Under the pieces are notes generated by a model. That model saw nothing but the letters and a program-made list of their open reading frames with translations. It did not search any database and was not told the origin of the DNA. The translations under genes were made by a program, and so were the position numbers. Below, piece by piece: positions 22,141 to 33,674 of a stretch of 64,000 nucleotides of DNA. This stretch comes from Beroe forskalii (lineage: Eukaryota > Ctenophora > Nuda > Beroida > Beroidae). The stretch's first letter is position 1, and every line of letters begins with the position of its first letter. The stretch spans positions 124,001 to 188,000 of the forward strand of contig WFMF01000122.1 in the NCBI GenBank assembly GCA_011033025.1, in the 5' to 3' direction.

Positions 22141-25100
22141 AGTAGTTATAAGGAGTGCTTGGAAGCGATCAGGAGCGCACAGAAGCAATAAGGAGCGCTT
22201 GAAAGCAATCATGAGCGCTTGGAAGCGATCAGAAGCGATAAGGAGCGCTTGAAAGCGATCAGGGGCGCTGGGAAGCAATCTGGGCACCAGAAAGCAACCA
22301 GGAGCGCTTGGAAGCAGTCAGGAATGCTTGGGAGCAATCTTGAGCAATTGGAAGCACTCAGAAGCGCTTGGAAGCAATCAAGAGCGCTTGAAAGCAATCA
22401 GGAGCGCTTGAAAGCAATCAGGAGTACTTGGCAGCAGTCAGGAGCGCTTGAAAGCAATCATGAGCGCTTGGAAGCGATCAGGAGCAAACAGAAGCAATAA
22501 GGAGCGCTTGAAAGCGATCAGAGGCGCTGGAAAGCAATCTGGGCACCAGAAAGCAATCAGGAGCGCTTGGAAGCAGTCAGGAATGCTTGGGAGCAATCTG
22601 GACCAATTGGAAGCACTCAGAAGCGATTGGAAGCAATCAAGAGCGCTTGAAAGCAATCAGGAGCGCTTGAAAGCAATCAGAAGCGCTTGGAAGCAATGAG
22701 GAGTTCTTGGTAGCAGTCAGGGGTGCTTGAAAGCAATTTGGAGCGATTGGAAGCAATCTGGAGCAATTGGAAGCAATCTGGAGCGATTGGAAGTAGCCAG
22801 GAGTGCTCAGAAGCGATCAAGAGCGCTTGGAAGTGATCAGGAGCGCACAGAAGCGATAAGGAGCTCTTTAAAGCAATCAGGAGCACTTGAAAGCAATCAG
22901 GAGCGCTTGAAAGCAATCAGGAGCGCTTGGAAGCAGTAAGGAGTGCTTGGCAGCAGTCAGGGGCGCTTGAAAGCAATCTGGAGGAATTGGAAGCAATCTG
23001 GAGCTATTGGAAACAATCTGGAGCGATTGGAAGGAGCTAGGAGTGCTCAGAAGCAATAAGGAGCGCTTGAAAGCAATCATGAGCGCTTGGAAGCGATCAG
23101 AAGCGATAAGGAGCGCTTGAAAGCAAAGCGATCAGGGGCGCTGGAAAGCAATCTGGGCACCAGAAAGCAATCAGGAGCGCTTGGAAGCAGTCAGGAATGC
23201 TTGGGAGCAATTGGAAGCACTCAGAAGCGATTGGAAGCAATCAAGAGCGCTTGAAAGCAATCAGGAGCGCTTGAAAGCAATCAGAAGCGCTTGGAAGCAA
23301 TGAGGAGTTCTTGGTAGCAGTCAGGGGTGCTTGAAAGCAATTTGGAGCGATTGGAAGCAATCTCGAGCAATTGGAAGCAATCTGGAGCAGTGGGTAATGG
23401 AGTGCTCCAGAAGCGATCAAGAGCGCTTGGAAGTGATCAGGAGCGCACAGAAGCGATGGGGAGCGCTTGAAAGCAATCAGGAGCACTTGAAAGTAATCAG
23501 GAGCGCTTGAAAGCAATCAGGAGCGCTTGGAAGCAGTAAGGAGCACTTCAGGAGTAATCTAGAGTGATTGAAAGCACCCAGGAGTGCCCGGAAGCAATCA
23601 AGAGCGCTTGGAAGTGATCAGGAGCGCACAGAAGCGATGAGGAGTGCTTGGCAGCAGTCAGGGGTGCTTGAAAGCAATTTGGAGCGATTGGAAGCAATCT
23701 GGAGCAATTGGAAGTAGCCAGAAGCGATCAAGAGCGCTTGGAAGTGTTCAGGAGCGCACAGAAGCGACAGGAGCTTGAAAGCAATCAGGGAGCGCTTGAG
23801 CTAGGAGCGCTTGGAAGCAGTAAGGGGGCACTTCAGGAGGAGTGATTGGAAGCACCCAGGAGTGCCCGGAAAATCAAGAGCGCGATCAAGGAGCGCACAG
23901 GCCACAAAGCGATAAGGGGCTGGTTGAAATCAAAGCAATTGAAAGCAATCAGGAGCGCTTGGAAGCAGTAAGGAGCACTTCAGGAGTAATCTAGAGTGAT
24001 TGGAAGCACCCAGCAGGCCCGGGAGCAATCAAGAGCGCTTGGAAGTGATCAGGAGCGCACAGAAGCAATAAGGAGCGCTTCGAAGCAATCAGGAGCGCTT
24101 GAAAGCAATCAGGAGCGCTTGGAAGCACTAAGGAGCACTTCAGGAGTAATCTAGAGTGATTGGAAGCACCCAGAAGTGCCCAGAAGCAATCAAGAGCGCT
24201 TGGAAGTGATCAGGAGCGCACAGAAGCGATAAGGAACGCTTGAAAGCAATCAGGAGCACTTGAAAGCAATCAGGAGCGCTTGAAAGCAATCAGGGGCGCT
24301 TGAAAGCAATCAGGAGCGCCTGGAAGCAGTAAGGAGCACTTCAGGAGTAATCTAGAGTGATTGGAAGCACCCAGAAGTGCCCAGAAGCAATCAACTATCA
24401 AGACCGCTTGGAAGTGATCAGGAGCGCACAGAAGCGATAAGGAGCGCTTGAAAGTAATCAAGAGCGCTTGAAAGCAATCAGGAGCGCTTGGAAGTAGTAA
24501 GGAGCGCTTGGAAGCAGTAAGGAGCACTTCAGGAGTAATCTAGAGTGATTGGAAGCACCCAGGAGTGCCCGGAAGCAATCAGGAGCACTTAGAGGCGATT
24601 TGAAGCATTGCTTGAAAGCAATAAGGGCAGCCGGAGGCAATCAAGAGCTATTATAGCAAGCAATCAGGAGCTTTTGGGAAGAGTCAGGGGCGCTTTTGAA
24701 GCAATCTGGAGCGATTGGAAGCAATCAGGAGAGCTTGAAAGCGATCTGGAGAGTAACGAAGTGATTTTGAGCGCTTGAAAGCGATCAGGGAGAGCTTTGA
24801 AGCAATCATAAGCGCTTGAAAGCGATCAGGAGCGCTTGGAAGCAATCATAACCGCTTGAAAGTGATTTGGAGTGCTTGGAAGCAATTAGGAGCGTTGCAA
24901 GTTATCAGAAGCGCTTTGAAGAGCTTGGAACTTCCAAGCTCTTCAAAGTGCTCCTGATAACTTGCAAGCGCTCCTTGCATCAATGCCCTTGAAAGCAATT
25001 AGAAGCACTTGGAAGCAATGAGGAGTTCTTGGTAGCAGTCAGGGGTGCTTGAAAGCAATTTGGAGCGATTGGAAGCAATCTGGAGCAATTGGAAGCAATC

Positions 25101-26640
25101 TGGAGCGATTGGAAGTAGCCAGGAGTGCTCAGAAGCGATCACATGCTTGAAGTGATCAGGAGCGCACAGAAGCGATAAGGAGCTTGAAAGCAATCAGGAG
25201 CACTTGAAAGCAATCAGGAGCGCTTGGGCGTAAGGAGCACTTCAGGAGTAATCTAGAGTGATTGAAAGCACCCAGGAGTGCCCGGAAGCAATCAAGAGCG
25301 CTTGGAAGTGATCAGGAGCACACAGAAGCGATGAGGAGTGCTTGGCAGCAGTCAGGGGTGCTTGAAAGCAATTTGGAGCGATTGGAAGCAATCTGGAGCA
25401 ATTGGAAGCAATCAGGAGCAATTGGAAGTAGCCAGGAGTGCTCAGAAGCGATCAAGAGCGCTTGGAAGTGTTCAGGAGCGCACAGAAGCGATAAGGAGCG
25501 CTTGAAAGCAATCAGGAGTGCTTGAAAGCAATTAGGAGCGCTTGGAAGCAGTAAGGGGGCACTTCAGGAGTAATCTAGAGTGATTGGAAGCACCCAGGAG
25601 TGCCCGGAAGCAATCAAGAGCGCTTGGAAGTGATCAGGAGCGCACAGGCCACAGAAGCGATAAGGGGCGCTTGGAAGCAATCAAGAGCGCTTGAAAGCAA
25701 TCAGGAGCGCTTGGAAGCAGTAAGGAGCACTTCAGGAGTAATCTAGAGTGACTGGAAGCACCCAGCAGTGCCCGGGAGCAATCAAGAGCGCTTGGAAGTG
25801 ATCAGGAGCGCACAGAAGCAATAAGGAGCGCTTCGAAGCAATCAGGAGCGCTTGAAAGCAATCAGGAGCGCTTGGAAGCACTAAGGAGCACTTCAGGGAG
25901 TAATCTAGAGTGATTGGAAGCACCCAGGAAGTGCCCAGAAGCAATCAGAGCGCTTGGAAGTGATCAGGGAGCGCACAGAAGCGATAAGGAACGCTTGAAA
26001 GCAATCAGGAGCACTTGAAAGCAATCAGGAGCGCTTGAAAGCAATCAGGGGCGCTTGAAAGCAATCAGGAGCGCCTGGAAGCAGTAAGGAGCACTTCAGG
26101 AGTAATCTAGAGTGATTGGAAGCACCCAGAAGTGCCCAGAAGCAATCAACTATCAAGACCGCTTGGAAGTGATCAGGAGCGCACAGAAGCGGTAAGGAGC
26201 GCTTGGAAGCAGTAAGGAGCGCTTGGAAGCAGTAAGGAGCGCTTGGAAGCAGTAAGGAGCGCTTGGAAGCAGTAAGGAGCACTTCAGGGGTAATCTAGAG
26301 TGATTGGAAGCACCCAGGAGTGCCCGGAAGCAATCAGGAGCACTTAGAGGCGATTTGAAGCATTGCTTGAAAGCAATAAGGAGCGCTTGGAGGCAATCAA
26401 GAGCTATTGTAAGCAATCAGGAGCTTTTGGGAAGAGTCAGGGGCGCTTTGAAGCAATCTGGAGCGATTGGAAGCAATCAGGAGAGCTTGAAAGCGATCTG
26501 GAGAGTAACGAAGTGATTTTGAGCGCTTGAAAGCGATCAGGAGAGCTTTGAAGCAATCATAAGCGCTTGAAAGCGATCAGGAGCGCTTGGAAGCAATCAT
26601 AACCGCTTGAAAGTGATTTGGAGTGCTTGGAAGCAATTAG
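22141..26640 (+). repeat. 20-bp minisatellite array (GGAGCGCTTGRAAGCAATCA)
   Basis: More than 200 head-to-tail units of GGAGCGCTTGAAAGCAATCA and close variants (GGAAGC, GATTGG, CACAGAAGCGATA). Longer blocks are themselves repeated: sequence around 24581-24984 recurs at 26336-26740, an offset of about 1755 bp. The unit lacks stops in several frames, which creates many long but meaningless ORFs on both strands. Confidence 0.95.
24889..24984. repeat. Perfect-centred palindrome inside the array, copy 1
   Basis: About 45-bp arms around the centre GCTTGGAACTTCCAAGC; outer parts are GTTGCAAGTTATCAGAAGCG and its complement. The orientation of the repeat flips here. Confidence 0.75.
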
Positions 26641-26736
26641 GAGCGTTGCAAGTTATCAGAAGCGCTTTGAAGAGCTTGGAACTTCCAAGCTCTTCAAAGT
26701 GCTCCTGATAACTTGCAAGCGCTCCTTGCATCAATG
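26640..26736. repeat. Palindrome inside the array, copy 2
   Basis: Same palindrome as at 24889-24984, carried by the 1.75-kb higher-order duplication. It sits at the downstream end of the array. Confidence 0.75.
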
Positions 26737-27376
26737 CCCTCCATCAAAGCCCTCCAAATAGCGTCCAATGGAAGCGATTTGGAGGGCTTTGAAGCAATCT
26801 AAGGAGCTTTGAGGCGATTTGGAGTGCAATCAAGGGCGCTTTTAAGTGTTCTGCAGACACACTCTGAGTCTGGATACAGCTTTTTTCAATAGAATTCAGT
26901 GGGCCAACTGACATTGGAATCGGGTTTAAAGCGTTTTTCTGGTCCATGTAACTTACCAAAGGGAAATAAATGGGCCAAGTTTAATAAACTAAGAACTATT
27001 GACAGAAATATGTGGGCCAAATAACATGGCCCAAACTATGGGTGTTTTAAAAAATAGATTCTCTGGGCTATATATCTTAGCCCATATCTTTGTAACAAAA
27101 TTAGAGGACTAAGTAACATAGCCCAAAAATTGTCTCTTAAAAAATATGAAAAATGGGCCAAGTATCATTTTTCGAAAAAACTATCAAAGTTTTTGCAAGA
27201 AATAATTGAAATTTGTATTGATAAAAACGTGCATCAGACGCCAAATAGCAATATCTTTCAGAGGAAAAAAATTTCATGAAAATCCGACAATCCAGTGAAA
27301 AATGGGAAAGTTTTTTTCGATTATCTCAAAACTATGGTTTTGTACTTGGCCCGTTCTTGCATGTGCAGGTTCATAT

Positions 27377-29619
27377 GATGGCTGGATTTGGAGAGAAGCC
27401 AACTACCCTCTTTGAAACGCTTTCCGATGCTCATTGTTCTTGTTATAGCGAACACAAATTGAAATGCTATGGGGCAAATACTAAAATATTCAAACACTGA
27501 AATGGATAAATTTTTCCAGAAATCAGACAAACGATGAATAGAAAGGTAAACAACTTAAATCTTCATCGTGAGATACTTTCGTATAACTGACGTCATCAGT
27601 GCTCAAATACTTCAACTTGCAATTCATGAACTATGAATCGCATAGCACATGTGGTTTTCCATCTTATTCCCAAAAAGTATAACCTAATGAGCTAATGTAT
27701 CCTCTCAGGCGCCAGCTAAATATTCCTAAACTTTCGGTTCCATTTCATGTTTCATACCACAATTGAATGTCAGATTCCCTGGTCAAAGTATCAACTATAT
27801 TTACTGACCATGACATCAGCTGCTGCTGACCTCTCAGACTCTATCCCCCAGATGTCACATAGTGATAACCACTAGATGTTCCATACGAACAATATATAGA
27901 GCCCTTTGGCAGTTTGCCATCATCAACTCACCGTTCTAAACCATGAAAATGACGTCACAGGGGCCCGCCAATGGTTGTGGGCCTCCAAATAAACCAGGTG
28001 TGTTTGTGTGACTGTGGGTCACGGCAGCAAAATGCCTATGCTAATTCTTTTTTAATATGCGTGACTCCTGTCAAATGGTGGACGATATATATATTTGGTG
28101 TGTTAAAACTTCATAATGTGTTATATAGTCCGGAAATCCATATACCCCAAGATATGCATTGCGTCATATTGGAGCAGGGTGTTATATATTGCTGGAATCA
28201 CCATCGGAACCATATCCACCAGTAATGGTGAGTTGTGTCATGTTTTCTCCTCTCTAGGTTTGACTTACTCTTCTTACTTTCACTTTTTATTTTCCTTTCA
28301 AAAAGTTCAGGCCACAGAGGCCTCAGGATCAATCAGAATGATAGAGGTTAAGAGTGAATAGTGATGTCTTTAGGTGTCAACTTTGGAGTCAATGACCACC
28401 TACTTTTTGCTATGAGTTTGCGGCATATAAAGTACTTATCGCACCGTTTTAAATTTGATAATGTCAGAAATATCCGGGATAATAATTTATAAGTCATTAA
28501 AATGTGAGCATATAATATGCATTTGATAGCCATCAATATGTTACAGTGATACAAGAATTATAACCGTGGGGTTGTCATTAAATTATTTGTATTGGCCACA
28601 TAACATGTGGTGTGTGAGGAGGAGCTTTCCTTTGACTTGTCTGTCTGTCTGTGTTATGTCACTCTCAGAGACTGTCTGTGATGTCAGTTTCAGAGATGAT
28701 TTGTGATGTCAGAAACTGTGAGTGATGTCAGATTCAGAGGGATGGTGAGTGATGTCAGAGACTGCTTTTGATGTAAGAGATGGTTTTAGGGATTTCATAA
28801 TTTCCTAAAAGCTTCTAAACCTGTTTTCTTTGGGGGTTTCTTTCCGAATTGTAGATTGAAATTCATGCTCCTTTCGATTTCCTCATATCAGAACAATAAT
28901 TAGAATTAATTCGCACTCTCATCCAAAACTCTCCAGGCCTCCAAATCTGTATCAAATTTGAAATATGTCGGTGTTTACTACTGTTACGATGCCGAACTCT
29001 ATTATTGATTGTGATTTAAGTTACCGATCAGTTACTTTATTAAAGCGAATAATTATCAATCATTTCCTTGTTGATCATTTGACGACCGACAAAGTCTCGT
29101 CACAATGGTCTCAGTTTCTTTTATTATGGCCACTTTGTAACTTGAATTTGTGTAACTTAAGTATGGCGTTAGTTCTTCGCTCAATATGCTTACCGTAGCC
29201 ATAGTAACGTTATTTAGTTTTATTGTTCATGATAATTGTGATTGTAATAAAATTTAGGACCCTCTTTATGGACAATTTATCATCTGGGTTCCTATAAATG
29301 TAGGTGTCTAAATTCTCGAAATGATAATCGTTAGGTAAATCGCATGATAATTTATGGAGTTATCAGCAGTGCCATGAACCATATCCAGGAACCGCTTATT
29401 TCATTCCGTTTATTTTATTTCCATTTTCAATCGTTTGAATGATGCAGTACGTGCTTACGTGCCTTTTCTGCCTTTTTCTCGGTTTGAAATATTCATTTGC
29501 TTTTGGCTTTCTTTTGATCGTCGTCAGGATCTTCTATTAATTTCGTCAGAACTCAACTTAAAGTGAAAGCTATAACATACAATAATACATATCCCAATAT
29601 CAGTCCCAGGTTCCATAAA
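27377..29619. other. Left-arm spacer upstream of the GPCR gene
   Basis: No gene seen. Includes one paired-CRE copy and, at 28655-28785, four repeats of GTGATGTCAG (half-CRE) within CAGAGA-type sequence that are also present in the right arm (about 50440-50540). Confidence 0.5.
27915..27957 (-). repeat. Paired-CRE element, copy 13 (left arm)
   Basis: Minus strand TGACGTCA, a 27-nt core with GGTTTAGAACGGTGAGTTGA, then TGATGGCA. Counterpart of the right-arm copy at 51234. Confidence 0.8.
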
Positions 29620-31957
29620 ATGAACACCACTCCGGTTCAGAGCAACATGTCAGATCCCCTTCCAGCGATCCTGAATCCCCATCTCATCCTCCCGATCCCT
29701 GACGGGGTACTCCCCGGGAAGACAGAGGATATAGTTCTGGGAATGGTGTGTCTTGTACTGGCAATAGCTATATCTGCAAGGTAGGTATATTATAGTAATA
29801 TAGTATGGTGTACTTTGCCGGTCAGTGTGATGCAACTAACTCCAACTAATGGCGATGATTAAGGGTCAAAAGCTTAAAACAGCCGGTTTTTGCATGAAAC
29901 TCCGTTTAAAAAGGGCTTTTCAAAAAGGGATTTTGAAAGGGCTTTTAAAACCCCTCCCTCTCCCAGTAATCTACTTCTCCTGACTGTATTGTGGCGGTTG
30001 AGAAAGCGGCGTCTCTCCACCCACCTTCTCGTACAAAGTCTGGCAGTATTAGACTTGATGGTGGGGGTGTTTGTACTGCCCAGCATGCTGACTCCTCTGC
30101 TTACCCACCGCAAGGTATTACAACAAGAGGCGTACATATCGCAACATTATTACCGTATTGTTATACTTCGCGTATTTGAAATTACGAAAAAAAAAGTTCA
30201 GAATCTGATTAGATTCTATTTCTAAATCCTCCCGCAGGTCCAGTTCTCTGAGACGTTTTGTGCTATATCTGGGGTGCTAACGTCTGTGACAGTGACTGGG
30301 AGCGTCCTTATGGTCATGTGTCTTGCCCTCGATAGGTAAGTGGGGTTCTGTTATCATGGTGCTATATAGGAAACGACCGGTTACCATTTCTCGATAAATA
30401 TGGTTTCAGTTGGCTGAAAACGCCCGGTAAACCGGTATTTCGGTTTCGGTTTGGTTAACCTTCACGAAAGAAAAGATTGCAGATGCTTAAAGTGGATGCC
30501 AGCTATCCCTCATCTGCCATGTCCTCTAATCTTGTTTTAACCCAGGTGGATAGCTGTACGTTACCCAGTGAGATACCCAAGGATTTCCTCCCGACCTCGA
30601 GTCTTGCTCATGGTGAGCTTTGTTTGGGTGGAAGCTATTCTGTTCAGTGTCATACCGCTGATTCCACCTCTAGGCGGATACAGGTAATACATTCAAATAC
30701 AAGGAAATGATTTGTTGGATTCAACTTTAAGAAGCGTTTTTATTTGTATTTTCTTTACTGAGACTGTTGCAATTTTTTATAAGCGTGTAATGATAATACT
30801 GAGTACTGATAGTCACGATTAAGCTCCCAAATATTCACCTTCCCTTTCAAACATTCTCCTACCCCCGGTACAGGTACAAAGAGACAATGTGCACGTGTCT
30901 AAAAGTGGTTGGTGACGACAAGTCTAGTGTGTTCAGTGTGACATCCTACACGCTATGTGCGGCGCTGCCGCTCTGTGTTGTCATGGTAGCGGGCGTTGCT
31001 ATAGTGGTCGTTCTGCGGAGGAGACCTAAACTTAGTTCACAGCTGCACAGGTCGGGTGGACATTTACTGTTCCAGCGTTGAGTATTGGAATTCGAATATC
31101 GAGACACCATTCTTTAGCTTGCAGAACGTGAAAAGAAGCTCTAAGAGCCATAACTGTCTCGATTTTTTTCTAACCCCGTCCACAAAACCATCTTGGAAGT
31201 AGTAACCCGAACACCACTGTTTTACTTATCAAATTTTCACTTTTGGCATCCTATTTTGCTCACATGCTAACCTCGCCCACAGAACGCGTGAAGCGTGCAT
31301 CACGACCCTTCTCATAGTCGCTGCCTACCTTGCCTGTGTCCTGCCCTACTCATTCGCCTTCGCTGCTACTAACAAAGCTGGGGGGTTACCACCTACTGTT
31401 TCTACTGGATCATCCCTTGGATCAACTACTGGATCATCCCCTGGATCAAACTCTGGATCAACTCCTTCTGAAACCTACACGGATCACAAGTGGATTATAT
31501 ACGGTAAAAGAATATTTGAGAAAAATGAGCTGTTAAATTTAATGAGAATTTTCTGAAATGAATAAAAATAAAATATAATATCGAGTAACTCGGTGTCTTA
31601 TCAGCACCATAATATCTTGTGCTATTATAACTGTCTTAAATGTCAAAAACAGTGATAACTCAATAAGGACCATAATCACACTTGAAGCGCAGGAATTTTT
31701 GGTAATTAACTTTAAATTTTCGGCATATTTTAAGAACCGACGAATGAAATTAGTTGGCTCGCGACTCTAGGTTGGCGAAATCGTGACTTCGATTAATTTG
31801 GTGAATTCAGATATATCCTATTTTAACAGGTCTGATCGTGACGTACTGTAACTCCCTCTTCAACCCTGTCATCTACGTTACAAGATCCGGAAGAATGCGA
31901 AAAGAGGTTGGTGACCCTTGTATTCATTGTAACTATAATATAATTCTAAATCTTTAG
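29620..31957 (+). CDS. Rhodopsin-class (class A) GPCR, seven exons, left copy
   Basis: Exons 29620-29780, 29967-30114, 30238-30335, 30546-30683, 30874-31050, 31283-31503 and 31830-31957, all GT-AG and in frame: 356 residues. Landmarks: N-glycosylation sequons NTT and NMS before TM1; SNLLLL (N1.50); LAVLDLMVGVFVLPSM (D2.50); TM3 Cys in TFCAISG; DRW in place of DRY, then IAVRYPVRYP; TM4 Trp in FVWVEAIL; Cys in the second extracellular loop; TM6 with CVLP in place of CWxP; TM7 NPVIY. There is no Asp at 3.32 (Thr by my count), so a classical amine ligand is unlikely. The loop before TM7 is a Gly/Ser repeat (GSTTGSSPGSNSGST) built from a 15-bp tandem. The ligand is unknown. The right-arm paralogue at 45497-49610 keeps every exon length except the first and last. 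Confidence 0.88.
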
Positions 31958-31969
31958 AGTTAGGGTAAT

Positions 31970-32150
31970 GTTGACACTGGTGTCAACTGTCAAGAAACCA
32001 GATAAAACTGGTGTCAAGGGACCATTCATCACTGTTCACTGGTGTCAAGGAACCAGATGATACTGGTGTCAAGGAACCAGATGACACTGGTGTCATGGAT
32101 CAGCTGACACTGGTGTCAAGGGACAATTGTTGACACTGGTTTCAGCAAAT
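31970..32150. repeat. TGACACTGGTGTCA palindrome array (left arm)
   Basis: Six or seven copies of the 14-bp palindrome TGACACTGGTGTCA, or its half, separated by AAGGAACCAGATGA-type spacers with a period near 27 bp. It starts about 13 bp after the GPCR stop and so may lie in its 3' UTR, where each unit could form a small stem. The same array follows the right-arm GPCR gene. Confidence 0.75.
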
Positions 32151-33674
32151 TAATTGGATATTTTCAGCTCGGTCAAGTCGTACACACAATTGCTGAATTA
32201 ATCTCGTCCAAGATGTCGAAACCGCAGTGACCACGTCGCAATGATGAAAATACCAGCTCATTTCCGATTTGGTAGGATTTTAGATAACATTAACAAATAC
32301 CAGTATGAACATTTTCACTGTTATTTTTTATGCAAGGAATGTTAAAATAATTTATTGTATTTTATCAAGAAATGAGGTTTATTAAAACTCATACATGTTT
32401 CGTCATTTCGCTACATCAGGAGAAGCTCCAAAAGAGCACAAGGGCGGTTGCTGTGGTTGTTTATGCATTATGAAAGTCCCAACACGGTCGAAATTTAACC
32501 CTCTAGTCTAAAAAATGCTCCAAAGGAATGTTCAAAACTCCACTGCACAGTGCACATCAGACATCTGTCTTGGTCATGTGAACCCGTATGAGTAACCAAA
32601 TTACGATGCATAAATTTGAGTAGGATAATTGGATACTGATGCGATTAACAGATAACTCAAATTCAATATGGTGTAAGTGAATAATCAAATTTAAACTTTG
32701 TGCATGATCAAATTGAAATCATTATCATAATTAATTAGGCTGATTATTCACTGCTTTATTTCAAACCTGTCGAATCGCAGGACTTTTGTCTTTTATTTTT
32801 ATCCCGTCTTTTGAATTTTGATTTCAATTTCTTACATGACCCGTCCGACATTTGTGGCCTTCTTAATTGAATTAAGAAGGATTATTTAGTGAATTTAGTA
32901 AGAATTTGTCCCCATGGTCCATGGACAACAGCCAACATTCTTGTAAAGCCTGCACAAGCATTTTATTCTGATGTCGGCGCTATTAAGGCTCTGTAACATA
33001 TGTATGAGGTGATGTTGCTATGATGTCAATTTAGCACCATCAAATTATTTGCATATTTAAGTATTTATAACATTCATCACATTCAAACGACACATTATTC
33101 CATGTGCCAACAACAATGTACAAATTACAAGTGAATATTCTCCAGTCTCCACTACTTCTTTGATCACCTCATGAGCCAAACAATCGTCAACTTCAGTATT
33201 TTAGTATTCTGTATGTTTCCTTTTTCGCACTTCCATGGTCAAACTCATGACGTGTTGTGTTGATGTAAAGATTGCATGTATGTGCTGAGAGAGTAATCTG
33301 ACTCTGAGATGTTGAGAAACTGGCACTCTTTCGTTATTCTCTTCTGTTTGTGTTGTTCTTAGCTGAGTTTGTAATTCTTCGTACGAGGCCAGCTTAAATT
33401 TCGGGACACCGAGCAATATTTTGATCCAACCTTTTTTTTTGATTTATCTGTTTGTTTCATCATCATTTATCTAGTCAATAACTTTATGAAGGAGCAATTG
33501 CTCCTCCTTTAAGATATTATTATTATCATGATATTATGTTTAACTTTAAAGTGACACAAGAAGTTTAATGTGACACTGGGATTTTAGCTTGTTGGATTAA
33601 TTCTACACAGGACATAATCTCAACCAAAACTCGTCTTAGTGTAATCTGAACCAAAGAAACGAAGAATTGAGGAC
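32151..33674. other. Spacer between GPCR and cytidine deaminase genes
   Basis: Present in both arms. The only coding-like piece is a 71-codon minus-strand ORF at 33201-33416 (GVPKFKLASYEELQTQLRTT), whose right-arm counterpart at 43952-44242 shares that segment and then loses frame. It may be an old exon or chance; no function suggested. Confidence 0.4.

Larger units (their letters stand above)
20524..27372. mobile_element. 6.85-kb TIR element carrying a minisatellite, absent from the right arm
   Basis: Ends are 29-bp inverted repeats with one mismatch; the inner part reads GCAAGAACGGGCCAAGT. They are flanked by ATAT on both sides (20520-20523 and 27373-27376). The right arm has the intact empty site (near 51815-51835, ATCATATGATGG), so boundaries and insertion are certain. 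Subterminal regions repeat phrases such as GCAAGAACGGGC and GGGCCAAGTAAC/GTTACTTGGCCC, as in binding regions of cut-and-paste transposons. There is no transposase ORF: almost the whole interior is the 20-bp minisatellite. A non-autonomous DNA transposon is the best reading. A 4-bp target duplication fits several superfamilies, so I do not assign one. Confidence 0.88.

Noticed and set aside
22209-26516. Many ORFs of 60-93 codons on both strands with a 20-residue period (for example CFQALLIAFKRS-like)
   Set aside because: They are translations of a stop-free 20-bp minisatellite. Three units give a 20-residue period in any open frame, and both strands look equally coding.
29620-31957. Calling the GPCRs biogenic amine receptors
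   Set aside because: The TM2 text is amine-like, but the aspartate expected at 3.32 is absent and CWxP is replaced.
31970-32150. CRISPR-like array for the TGACACTGGTGTCA repeats
   Set aside because: Spacers are themselves repeated (AAGGAACCAGATGA) and the locus is a eukaryotic intergenic region.
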